From Aquarana catesbeiana (taxonomy: Eukaryota > Chordata > Amphibia > Anura > Ranidae): a stretch of 64,000 bases of DNA. This document shows, one piece after another, positions 55,544 to 64,000 of this stretch. The stretch covers positions 439,144,846 through 439,208,845 of the forward strand of contig NC_133326.1 in assembly GCF_042186555.1 (NCBI RefSeq). Direction: 5' to 3'. The notes under the pieces are model-generated. The model saw only the letters and a program-made list of their open reading frames with translations, did not search any database and was not told the origin of the DNA. The translations under genes and the position numbers were made by a program. Each line of letters opens with the position of its first letter. The first letter of the stretch is position 1.

Positions 55544-55790
55544 TAGTTACATAGTTAGTCAGGTTGAAAAAGACACAAGTCGATCCAGTTCAACCATAAA
55601 AAAAGAAAAAAAAATATCGTACAATCCAATATACCCAATACTATACACACAGTTGATCCAGAGGAAGGAAAAAAAACCCCAGCAGAGCATGCTCCAATTT
55701 GCTACAGCAGGGGAAAAAATTCCTTCCTGATCCCCCAAGAGGCAATCGGATTTTCCCTGGATCAACTTTACCTATAAATGTCAGTACTGT
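55544..55790 (-). mobile_element. CR1-type 3' fragment
   Basis: Read on the minus strand it includes CTGACATTTATAGGTAAAG, GGATCAGGAAGGAATTTTT and a tail near TGACTAACTATGTAACTAT. This is a typical 3' end of CR1-family copies in amphibians, 5'-truncated and non-coding. Confidence 0.6.
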
Positions 55791-55836
55791 GTTGCTGTGC
55801 TTAAGGGGGGGCGGGGCACTGGGTCCGGTGCCTGGA

Positions 55837-55868
55837 TCCTCTCTCTCTCTCTCTCTCATTCTCTCTCT

Positions 55869-55963
<95 letters not shown>

Positions 55964-55992
55964 ATTCTCTCTCATTCTCTCTCATTCTCATC
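55837..55992. repeat. (CT)n microsatellite with CATT interruptions
   Basis: About 75 CT units with CTCATT variants. They give spurious Ser/Leu-rich open frames. Confidence 0.97.
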
Positions 55993-56453
55993 CTGGGAGG
56001 CTACAGGGTTCTGCATCTGTAGTAGTCTCGTGTAGCACGGCCGGCGGCCATTTTGCCGTAGCCGGCATCCTTTTCCCTAGTGCCTGATGACTTCCTATGG
56101 CCGGCGGCCATGTTTGTGTAGCTCGGCGGCCATGATATGGTAGATTTTGGCTCAGGCAACAACGGCCATTACTGTGTAGCCCAGGACAGAGTTTTTTGGC
56201 AGGCGGAAACTCCTCCTTTTTAACCCGGTGCTGACTCCTGTGGTTTCTTCCCGCTTGGACGCCACGTGTGTGCAGGTCTACATCTGAGGCAGCAAGCGCT
56301 ACGCTAGTGGGGTGGTGAGTCTGGGGGGGATCCCTCCTCTCTGCTGCAGGCTGTGGGGTTTTCTGGAGGTCCGGTACCACTACCGGTGTGGGGGGTGTCC
56401 CATTGTAGTGGGGTCACTCTTGGTGTGGGGCTCTTTTTTTTTTTTTCTCTCCT

Positions 56454-57105
56454 ATGGAGTCTCCGGAGCATGTTTCCCCACCTAACCCCCCCCCCCCCCC
56501 CCCCCCGCCAGAGGCTGCAGGTCCCTCTGTGTCCCAGTCATCCGTTGACGCATTGACGGCAGCCCTGGAGTCCTTTGTATCCCGAGTGGAGGTGGCTTTT
56601 GGGCGGCGGACTAGCAAGAAGCGTCCTCCGCCTTCCCCTGCTTCATCTGTCTCGTAAGATCCAGAATCCGATTTGCTGCCATGGATGGGGCCCACCCTGC
56701 GGGGTCTGTGGCCGTGCTCTTAGATCTTTCGGACAGTGAGGATGATTCCTCTGCCCCAGTGGCTGCGCATGAGAATGCGCTGGTGGATGCACTGATTGCT
56801 TCTGTGCAGGAAACTTTAAAAATGGAGGATGCAGCCACATACTGCGGTGGAGGTGCCCGTCACCTTTGGCACTCACAAGCCGCCTTGCACAGCAAAAGTG
56901 TTCCCTTATTCCTCCTTTTTTGACAAGCTTGTCTATAGAGAATGGAAACGTCCAAAACGCCCCATTGTGATCCCAAAGTGTTTTGCTGTGCGTTATCTCT
57001 TTGAGGAGAGTCTGCTCAAAAAATCGACAACTCCATCTGTGGTGGATCCCCCGGTTTCTCGGTTGAACAAGACCACTATGATTCCGATTGAGGATTCTCT
57101 GGCCT
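56454..57105 (+). pseudogene. Second-family DIRS gag, 5' part
   Basis: It starts MESPEHVSPPNPPPPP (the C-run at 56487-56506 may vary in length). It continues SVDALTAALESFVSRVEVAF, a TAA after SSVS, then AVLLDLSDSEDDSSAPVAAH and ETLKMEDAA. After a frameshift it reads VFPYSSFFDKLVYREWKRPK and PIEDSLAF. The last residues join AF to KDPADRKAES at 63518-63550. The block order (FFDKLVYREW, KDPADRK, then WLKCW) parallels copy D gag (LEQVVYADWEHPD, KDPADKK, WLKNW). Confidence 0.75.
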
Positions 57106-57109
57106 TTAA

Positions 57110-57349
57110 CCACTTGCCGATCGCCACGTGTACATGTACGTCCTAACTTTGGCGGCGCATATCATTGTTATGGCAGCAGCTAGCTGCCATAACCCCTTTA
57201 TCCCCGTTTTCGGCCGGCTGTCGGTTACAAGATAAAAGTGGTCTCTGCGGCGGATTCGCCGCAAGATCACTTTTATCGGTGGCGGGAGATGGGCCCCCCT
57301 CCCGCTTACCGGAGCAGTCGGCGGAGGCGATCACGTCTTTTCCCTAGCT
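57110..57349 (-). mobile_element. Left half of TTAA MITE copy f
   Basis: TTAA (57106-57109) is followed by CCACTTGCCGATCGCC and the hairpins TGGCAGCAGCTAGCTGCCA and GCGGCGGATTCGCCGC. The long-variant order resumes at about 62708. DIRS copy D lies between. Confidence 0.75.
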
Positions 57350-57603
57350 GGTAGGTATTGCTTGTAATGTGTCCTATATAGGCGCTAGACCCTTGTTAAG
57401 TTGGTATTCCTGGTCAATCTTGCCCAAGGTAAACCAGAAAGGGTGCTTTACAGGTCCAGGGGTGTGGACCCCAATATATGGGGGACCCGGTCCCTGAAGG
57501 TCCTTAGAGGCGCTACCCGCCGTGATGGGGGAAGATTGGGCCTGGCAAGACAGGCCCTGCTGCTTGGGATGGTGAGTACTCCCTTGGGGAGATATAGATA
57601 TAG

Positions 57604-57604
<1 letters not shown>

Positions 57605-57662
<58 letters not shown>
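57605..57662. repeat. (TA)n microsatellite in the DIRS D leader
   Basis: About 27 TA units within the leader; they produce an IYIYIY pseudo-frame. Confidence 0.95.
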
Positions 57663-57664
<2 letters not shown>

Positions 57665-57981
57665 GTATTTCCCTTTGAAACTGCTGGTAACCTTGAACCT
57701 GTGTCTGGGATTAGATGGGCGGTTTGGCGTGCATTTTTTGAATACTGGCGTGTGTGTGCGCCGCTGATGCGTCAGGACGGCGCATGTACCGCCGGCCGCT
57801 GATGCGCGCGCTCACTCCCAAGCTAATGCTTTATAGGCATGGAGCTCCTCGCGTGCGCATGGACAACACAGAGCGATAGTTGGGCACGTGAGTTTGATGG
57901 TCTTGGACACAGTGGTGACAGGTTAAAGGCTGGTTATAGTTTGTGGGGAGTACTCATTTTTGTTTTCCTCGTGTGTAAGCA

Positions 57982-59377
57982 ATGTCTTCCAGAAAACAAG
58001 GTATAGGGAACAAGGCAAGCACAGGGGTAAGAGTCCCTCCTCTAAAAACAGGAGACCAACCCCATGCTGATGCAGCCTCAGTTTCTCCTGAAAGACCTGC
58101 GGCATCTGGCCTGGCTGAGCCATTGCATTTGTCAGGCATAGTGGCCACTACCAATATACCTGCCTCGTATTATGTTACAAAGCAGGATTTGGCATCTGCC
58201 TTAGCGGGCCTTGAGGGCAAGATAGCTGGCATGATTGCCTCTGTAACACAGGGGGGGAGGGACCTCCCCTGAGCCTGGGCCAAGTGTAGAGTCACTAGAG
58301 CACTAGGACTCTTATAGCCAGATGGGTCCAGGTTATCTGGAACCAGAATGGGCAGAGGATTTGGAAGAGCTGGTCATAAAGGACCGAGAGGAAGGAGAGG
58401 CTGAAGGATCCTCGGCTGAGGACTCTGGCTCTGAAGAGCCAATTTCAGCCTCCCATTCCCAAAATTTGTTTATCCAATCTCTAATTGAGATGGTGCGAAT
58501 TGGGTTTAAGTTACCCCCGGTTCAGGAGCCTGCACTCTCCTGTTCTACTTTGGGATCTTTGCGACTTCAGCAGATTTCCCAAGCGTTCCCTTTGCAACCG
58601 TTACTGGAGCAGGTGGTTTACGCGGACTGGGAGCACCCTGACAGGATATACTTATCTCCAAAAAGGTTTTCTGTCTTATATCCTATGGAGGAGAAGTTCA
58701 GGAAGAAATGGAACTCACCTTTGGTGGACGCTGCCATATCTTCTGTAAATAAAAGTTTAACCTGTCCAGTGGGTAATGCCCAGGTATTCAAGGATCCGGC
58801 TGATAAAAAGCTAGAGTCCTTATTAAAGGCCTCCTTTTCGGTGGCTGGTGCAGCAGTTCAGCCAGCAGTTGCAGCTATTGGGATTTGCCAATCCCTAAAG
58901 GATCACTTTAAAAGGTTGGTAAGCAGCATACCTTTCCAGGAGGAAACTGCCGAGGAGTTATCGGAGATTCCTCATGCCCTATGTTTTGCAGTAGATGCAT
59001 TGAAAGACTCAATCCAACAGATGTCTCGTTTTGCGTTACTGTCAATTCATATGCGCAGAGTCTTGTGGCTAAAGAACTGGTCTGCTGAGACGCCATGTAA
59101 AAGGCTACTTGCAGCTTTTCCATTCCATGGAGAACGCCTGTTTGGCAAGGATCTGGATAAATATATCCAAAAGATCTCTGGCGGAAAGAGTGCCCTACTC
59201 CCTATTAAAAGGAAAGGGAAGCAACCCTCTTATAAAATTCCTAATGCTCCAGGACCTAGTGCTTCTTCCCCTAAGCGGTATCGACGGCCTCAGCCGTCTG
59301 ACTTTAAAAGACCTCAGGGTCAGAAAAAGCCCTGGACCCAAAAGCCACCCAAGCCCAGCTCCAAGTCTACCTTGTGA
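57982..59377 (+). pseudogene. DIRS copy D gag-like ORF1 with one frameshift
   Basis: The ATG at 57982 opens MSSRKQGIGNKASTGVRVPP and runs to SVTQGGRDLP. A frameshift in the G-run near 58250-58258 moves reading to the 58322-59377 frame (MGPGYLEPEWAEDLEELVIK onward). Blocks include VVYADWEHPDRIYLSPKRFS, NSPLVDAAISSVNKSLTCPV, DPADKKLESLLK, VQPAVAAIGICQSLKDHFKR, RRVLWLKNWSA and FPFHGERLFGKDLDKYIQKI. The basic C-terminus is rich in Lys, Pro and Gln. DIRS ORF1 is a putative structural, RNA-binding protein. If the G-run is a sequencing error the ORF is intact at about 460 codons. Confidence 0.85.
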
Positions 59378-61276
59378 AGGGGCGCTCTCGTGGGTGGGGG
59401 GCAGGCTTTGGCTGTTTGGGGAGGCCTGGGAAGAACTGGTTCAAGACAGATGGGTCATTTCCACTGTAAAATACGGTTACAGAATAGAGATCCGGGAGAT
59501 TCCCCCCCCCCCCCCCCCCAAATCGGTTTCTGTACTCAAGAATTCTGTCGGATCCAGAGAAAAGAAGATGCCTATTCCTAGCTTTACACCATCTGCTGAT
59601 GCAGGGGGCAATTGTAATGGTTCCGCACGAGGAAAGATTCAAGGGGTTTTACTCAAACCTTTTCACCGTGCCAAAACCAAATGGGGTAGTAAGGCCCATT
59701 TTGGACCTCAAGGCTCTCAACTTCTTTGTAGACGTCCGATCCTTCCACATGGAGTCAGTTCGTTCAATAATAAAATCCCTGAAGAAGGGAGACTATTTAG
59801 CGTCCATAGATATCAAGGACGCGTACCTTCATGTGCCGATCTTCGGTCCACATCAAAGGTTTTTACGCTTCGCTGTAGAGTGCAGTCATTTCCAGTTTGT
59901 GGCACTACCTTTCGGTCTGGCCACAGCCCCCAGGGTCTTCACAAAGATTCTGGCCCCAGTGTTGGCTTCCCTAAGGTCTCAGAAAATCTCCGTAGTAGGA
60001 TATCTGGAAGATCTTCTTCTAAAGGAATGCTCTCGCCCCATACTAGTTCAAAACGTGTCAAGAACAGTACGGGTTTTACAACCCCTAGGTTGGATGCTAA
60101 ACATGGACAAGTCAGCTCTTTGTCCAACCCAAGCCTTGGTGTATCTGGGTCTGGTCTTGGACACCGCCCAAGAAAAGGTGTTCCTTCCTCCCTTAAAGGT
60201 CGCCTCCATAGTGGAACTTGTACAGAAGGTGAAAAAGAACTAACACCTTCTATTTGGCTGTGCATGAGGTTACTAGGCAAGATGGTGTCATCCTTCAGGG
60301 CAGTGCCATATGCACAGTTCCACTCCAGAGTGTTTCAGAACAGTATTCTAGAGGCCTGGGACAAGTCCGCTCGAACCTTGGATCAGCCTATGGTTCTATC
60401 TCCACAGGTTCTATGGAACCTCTCTTGGTGGTTAAGAACCAGCAACTTGAAAAGAGGGAAATCTTTCCCACCGGTAGCCTGGAAAGTCATAACCACGGAC
60501 GCCAGTCTTCTCGGCTGGGGAGCAGTCCTAGAGGAAGCGTCTGTTCAGGGAATATGGTCCCAGACAGGACCCTGCCCATCAATCTATTGGAGATTCGGGC
60601 AGCTTGTCTAGCTCTGCGATTCTGGACATCCAGATTGCGGGGTCTTCCTGTCAGAGTCCAGTCCGACAACTCCATGGTAGTGGCATATATCAACCACGAG
60701 GGAGGTACCAGGAGTCGGGCAGCCCAAAAAGAGGTAGATCATATATTGACTTGGGCAGAAAAACATGTGCCGTTTCTGTCGGCAGTATTTATTCCGGGGG
60801 TGGACAATTGGCAGGCGGATTTCCTAAGTCGCCAGAAATTGTTGCCAGGGGAATGGTCCCTGCACCCCGAGGTTTTTCTACAGATCTGCCAATACTGGGG
60901 GACCCCAGATGTGGATCTGCTGGCATCCAGATTCAATGCCAAGCTGGACAGGTTTGTATCCAGGACCAAGGATCCGCTTGCTGTCGGGATAGACTCATTA
61001 GTAGTTCCTTGGGATCAGTATTCTCTGATATATGCCTTCCCTCCGATCCAAATTCTGCCGCACTTATTACGCAGAGTACAGGAGGAACGAAAGCCGGTGA
61101 TCTTAGTGGCCCCAGCGTGGCCCAGGAGATCATGGTACTTGGAGATTGTGAAGTTGGCAGTAGGGGACCCATTGGTCCTTCCTTGCTGTCCAGACCTGTT
61201 GTCTCAAGGGCCCATATTCCATCCTTCTTTACGGTTGCTGAATTTGACGGCCTGGCTATTGAGACCAGAATATTGA
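59378..61276 (+). pseudogene. DIRS copy D reverse transcriptase-RNase H, three frameshifts
   Basis: It begins EGALSWVGGRLWLFGEAWEE. A C-run (59503-59519) shifts the frame. RT then reads GFYSNLFTVPKPNGVVRPIL, LASIDIKDAYLHVPIF, FVALPFGLATAPRVFTKIL and VVGYLEDLLL, with Glu where YxDD needs its first Asp. A break at 60240 precedes LCMRLLGKMVSSFRAV and the RNase H box TTDASLLGWGAVLEE. A third break near 60556 precedes INLLEIRAACLAL, RVQSDNSMVVAYINHEGG, GVDNWQADFLSRQ and SLIYAFPPIQ, ending WLLRPEY. The active-site change suggests loss of polymerase function even without the frameshifts. Confidence 0.88.
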
Positions 61277-62300
61277 AAGACCGTGGTATTATGGGTTCAG
61301 TCTTGTCTACTTTGATAAACGCTAGAAAGTCAGTTTCTAGAGCTATCTATTATAGAGTCTGGAAGTCGTACATTTCTTGGTGTGAGGAAAGAAAATGGAA
61401 CCCTCGTAGGTATACGATTGGAAGGGTTCTCGCCTTTTTGCAAGCAGGAGTAGACTTGCAACTCGCTTTAGGGACAATTAAAGGACAGATTTCGGCCTTA
61501 TCGGTCTTCTTCCAAAGACCAATTGCATCCCATTCTTTGGTGCGAACCTTTGTCAAGAGTGTAACACACTTGAGGCCGCCGGTTAAACCACCCTTATGTC
61601 CCTGGGACCTAAATTTGGTACTGTCAGCCTTACAGAGTCAACCGTTTGAACCTATTTGGCATATTCCTTTTGTCCTTTTGACCAGAAAATTAGTTTTTTT
61701 GGTGGCTATAACATCAGCTAGAAGGGTGTCAGAATTGGCTGCCCTTTCTTGCAAAGAACCTTTTATGATTCTTCATCAGGGCAGAGTGGTCATGTGCCCT
61801 TGTCCGGAATTTCTACCGAAAGGTGGTTTCCAAATTTAATTTGAATCAGGATATCATTTTACCTACCTTTTTTTCCAAATGCTAAGACTAGGGAGGAAAG
61901 GTCGCTTCACTCACTGGATGTGGTGAGGGCGATAAAAGTTTACTTGGAAATGTCAGCTCCCTTCCGGAAGACTGACTGTCTTTTTTTTTTTTGTCTTGCC
62001 TGAAGGTCCTAAAAAAGGACAGCCGGCAACAAGTTAAACTATATCCAGGTGGATTCGTCAGACTACTATCCAGGTGTATGGATTAAAGCGCAGGGTTCCA
62101 CCCTGGGATTTAAAAGCACATTCCACTAGAGGGATTAGTGCATCATGGGCAGTACGCCAACAGGTGTCTATGGCTCAGGTTTGCAAAGCGGCCGCTTGGT
62201 CTTCAGTTCAGTTCATACGTTCACCAGGTTTTACCAGGTGGATGTAAGATCTCAAAAAGAGGCTGTTTTTGGCCACAGCGTGTTGCAGGCAGCTTTATAG
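61190..62300 (+). pseudogene. DIRS copy D tyrosine recombinase
   Basis: The frame overlapping the RT-RNase H end holds LAIETRILKDRGIMGSVLST, RVWKSYISWCEERKWNPRRY, KGQISALSVFFQRPIASHSL, TSARRVSELAALSCKEPFMI (first catalytic Arg) and VVMCPCPEFLPKGG. It stops at 61839 through a frameshift. Later pieces give EERSLHSLDVVRAI, FVLPEGPKKGQ, a TAA, KAHSTRGISASWAVRQQ (HxxR) and a final FTRFYQVDV-equivalent broken by a short duplication (CAGTTCAGTT). All catalytic residues are recognisable but the gene is dead. Confidence 0.85.
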
Positions 62301-62374
62301 TCTCAGGCCCGTTGGGCTTAGGGATAATGTGTGTCCCCCCCCCCCCTCAGGTGCATTGCTTTAGGACATCCCAC

Positions 62375-62482
62375 ATAGTCATTATTATGGTGCTCTGTGT
62401 CCCGTGATGTACGATAAAGAAAAACTTATTTTTAAAACAGCTTACCTGTAAAATCCTTTTCTTGGAGTACATCACGGGACAC
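62375..62482 (+). repeat. DIRS copy D internal complementary region
   Basis: GTGATGTACGATAAAGAAAA is complementary to the predicted but missing left end. ACAGCTTACCTGTAAAATCC with TTTTCTTGGAGTACATCACG is complementary to the right end CGTGATGTACTCCAAGAAAA with GGATTTTACAGGTAAGCTGT. Confidence 0.85.
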
Positions 62483-62709
62483 AGAGGTCCCTCCCCTCTT
62501 TCTGGGATCGTCATTGCTTGCTACAAAACTGAGGTACTTCCAGTATAGGAGGGGTTATATGGGAGGAATCGTCTTACTATTGGTTGCCAGTGTCCAATAA
62601 CCTAAAGGTAAGCGTATAACCCACATAGTCATTATTATGGTGCTCTGTGTCCCGTGATGTACTCCAAGAAAAGGATTTTACAGGTAAGCTGTTTTAAAAA
62701 TCAGTTTTT

Positions 62710-63519
62710 TGCAATGTCATTTTTTTAAATTATTTTTTTTTTTTTTTATTGCATTTTAGTGTAAATATGAGATCTGAGGTCTTTTTGACCCCAGATCTCA
62801 TATTTAAGAGGACCTGTCATGCTTTTTTCTATTACAAGGGATGTTTACATTCCTTGTAATAGGAATAAAAGTGACGCCATTTTTTTTTTTTTTTTTTTAA
62901 ACAGTGTAAAAATAAATAAAATCAAGTAAAATAAGAACAATAAAAAATGTTTTTTTTTTTTTTTTAAAACGCCCCGTCCCAACGAGCGCGCGCGCAGAAG
63001 CGAACACATACGTGAGTAGTGCCTGCATGTGAAAACGGTCCAACCACACATGTGAGGTATCGCCACGATCGTTAGAGTGAGAGCAATAATTCTAGCCCTA
63101 GACCTCCTCTGTAATGCAAAGCATGCAACCTGTAGAATTTTTTAAACGTCGCCTATGGAGATTTTTGAGGGTAAAAGTTTGACGCCATTCAACGAGCAGG
63201 CGCAATTTTGAAGCGTGACATGTTGGGTATCAATTTACTCGGCGTAACATTATCTTTCACAATATAAAAAAAATTGGGCTAACTTTACTGTTGTCTTATT
63301 TTTCTATTCAAAAAAAGGAAATTTTTTCCAAAAAAAGCGCGCTTGTAGCTGCGCAAATACGGTGTGAAAAAAAGTATTGCAATGACCTCCATTTTATTCT
63401 CTAGGGTGTTCGAAAAAAAATATATAATGTTTGGGGGTTCTAAGTAATTTTCTAGCAAAAAAAAGCTGTTTTAAACATGTAAACACCTAAATTCCAAAAT
63501 GAGGCTGGTCTTTAAGTGG
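62710..63519 (-). mobile_element. Right half of TTAA MITE copy f (long variant)
   Basis: Reverse-oriented family order: the palindrome ATGAGATCTGAGG with CCCCAGATCTCATAT, AAGGGATGTTTACATTCCTT, CACATGTGAGGTATCGCC, CATTATCTTTCACAAT, TATATAATGTTTGGGGGTTC and CTTTAAGTGG before TTAA (63520-63523). Confidence 0.85.
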
Positions 63520-63523
63520 TTAA

Positions 63524-64000
63524 AGACCCGGCTGACAGGAAGGCAGAGTCTCCTGAGCCGCATGTTCTCTATTGCGGGTTCGGCGCTTCGGCCAGCTTTG
63601 GCTATTGCTCTGGTGTTGCAAGCGCTGACAGAATGGGCGAAGCTGCTGCGCCGTGACCTGGAAGGTGACCAGTTTCCTCCATCCTTCACGGAATTAGCGG
63701 ATCAACTGGTGCAGGGGTTGCAGTCTGTCTTTCTAAGCGATCGGTTTCAGCGGTAGTGCTTCGATGGGTATTGTGGCTGAAGTGTTGGACTGCGGACCAG
63801 GCCTCTAAAAATGCCCTAGCTGATCTGCCTTTTCAAGGCGATCATTCGTTTGGGGCCACCCTGGATGATATCATTAAGAGTGTCACGGGGGGGGGGGGGA
63901 GGATTACTTTTCTTCCACAGTCAAAGAAGGGGAAGGAGCCAAGTCAGAAATGTGGCCCGCCCTTCTCAGCACACAGTTTTTTTCGTCCCTCAGGGTCCAC
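63524..64000 (+). pseudogene. Second-family DIRS gag, 3' part (continues beyond window)
   Basis: It resumes the gag interrupted at 57105. KDPADRKAES is followed by a two-base loss, then LLSRMFSIAGSALRPALAIA, LVLQALTEWAKLLRRDLEGD, a TAG near 63754, and in another frame LWLKCWTADQASKNALADLP, FQGDHSFGATLDDIIKSV. A G-run (63888-63899) and a basic tail follow. The order matches copy D gag. Confidence 0.75.

Larger units (their letters stand above)
54841..57105 (+). mobile_element. Second-family DIRS element, 5' part (resumes at 63524)
   Basis: The left end area reads CATTGACAGACACTGCC, GGGTTATATCGCCCCCTACA. A leader of about 1.6 kb follows, containing a CR1 fragment and a CT microsatellite, and then gag. 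Coding is interrupted at TTAA (57106-57109) by a MITE that itself contains DIRS copy D, and it continues at 63520 without loss of the target. The family differs from copies A-D in both ends and gag. The right end lies outside the window. Confidence 0.7.
57350..62709 (+). mobile_element. DIRS retrotransposon copy D, nearly full coding content, left end missing
   Basis: The leader phrases CCCTGAAGGTCCTTAG and CCGCCGTGATGGGGGAAG match copy B (21455-21490). Then come gag, RT-RNase H and recombinase, the complementary region (62375-62482) and the right end finishing near AAAAATCAGTTTTTT. The left terminal repeat, predicted from the complementary region to contain TTTTTCTTTATCGTACATC, is absent. 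It is inserted in MITE copy f. The frames carry about six frameshifts, several in homopolymers. Confidence 0.85.

Noticed and set aside
55699..56087. Ser/Leu-rich frames
   Set aside because: Translation of the CT microsatellite.
59109..60611. 500-codon open frame over DIRS D
   Set aside because: Only its ends carry family motifs. The middle (59520-60240) is an out-of-frame shadow of the reverse transcriptase, so it was treated as part of the frameshifted RT-RNase H pseudogene.

Overview
This is a vertebrate nuclear window, most likely from a ranoid frog or another large-genome amphibian. It contains spliced exons of one conserved host gene, SEC24A (COPII cargo adaptor). The rest is dense with mobile elements typical of amphibians: DIRS tyrosine-recombinase retrotransposons, TTAA-flanked piggyBac-type MITEs, a piggyBac transposase, Tc1 elements, a Penelope element with a GIY-YIG domain, and CR1. 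There are no operons or other prokaryotic features. The species is inferred from repeat content only.

Layout. 0-6.9 kb: decayed DIRS-like fragments, a TTAA MITE, and a foldback element split by a second MITE. 6.9-17.8 kb: a broken piggyBac transposase on the minus strand, invaded by a 3.2-kb DIRS (copy A) plus a hammerhead-like repeat, with a Tc1 element in its 5' flank. 17.8-20.9 kb: another TTAA MITE, a possible LINE ORF1 fragment and a truncated MITE. 20.9-36.9 kb: one MITE split by 14.9 kb of DIRS sequence. This holds copies B and C head to tail; B carries a 5S rRNA sequence, a Penelope element and CR1, and C carries a Harbinger-like MITE. 36.9-54.8 kb: SEC24A exons on the plus strand (40120-53178), with introns full of Tc1s, MITEs, a hairpin and microsatellites. 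54.8-64.0 kb: a three-level nest, with DIRS copy D inside a TTAA MITE inside a second-family DIRS that runs off the window.

Function. SEC24A is the only host protein gene I can support. The six exons join in frame (317 codons) and cover the second half of the trunk, the beta-sandwich and the start of the helical domain. The flanking exons are not in this window. The transposon genes are nearly all broken. The Penelope ORF is the main exception: it is open from its 5' truncation to its stop.

Most useful points for follow-up: the nested insertions with readable empty sites, the DIRS tandem with a single pair of outer ends, the 5S sequence fused into a DIRS RNase H region, and the hammerhead ribozyme fold 3' of the Penelope ORF.
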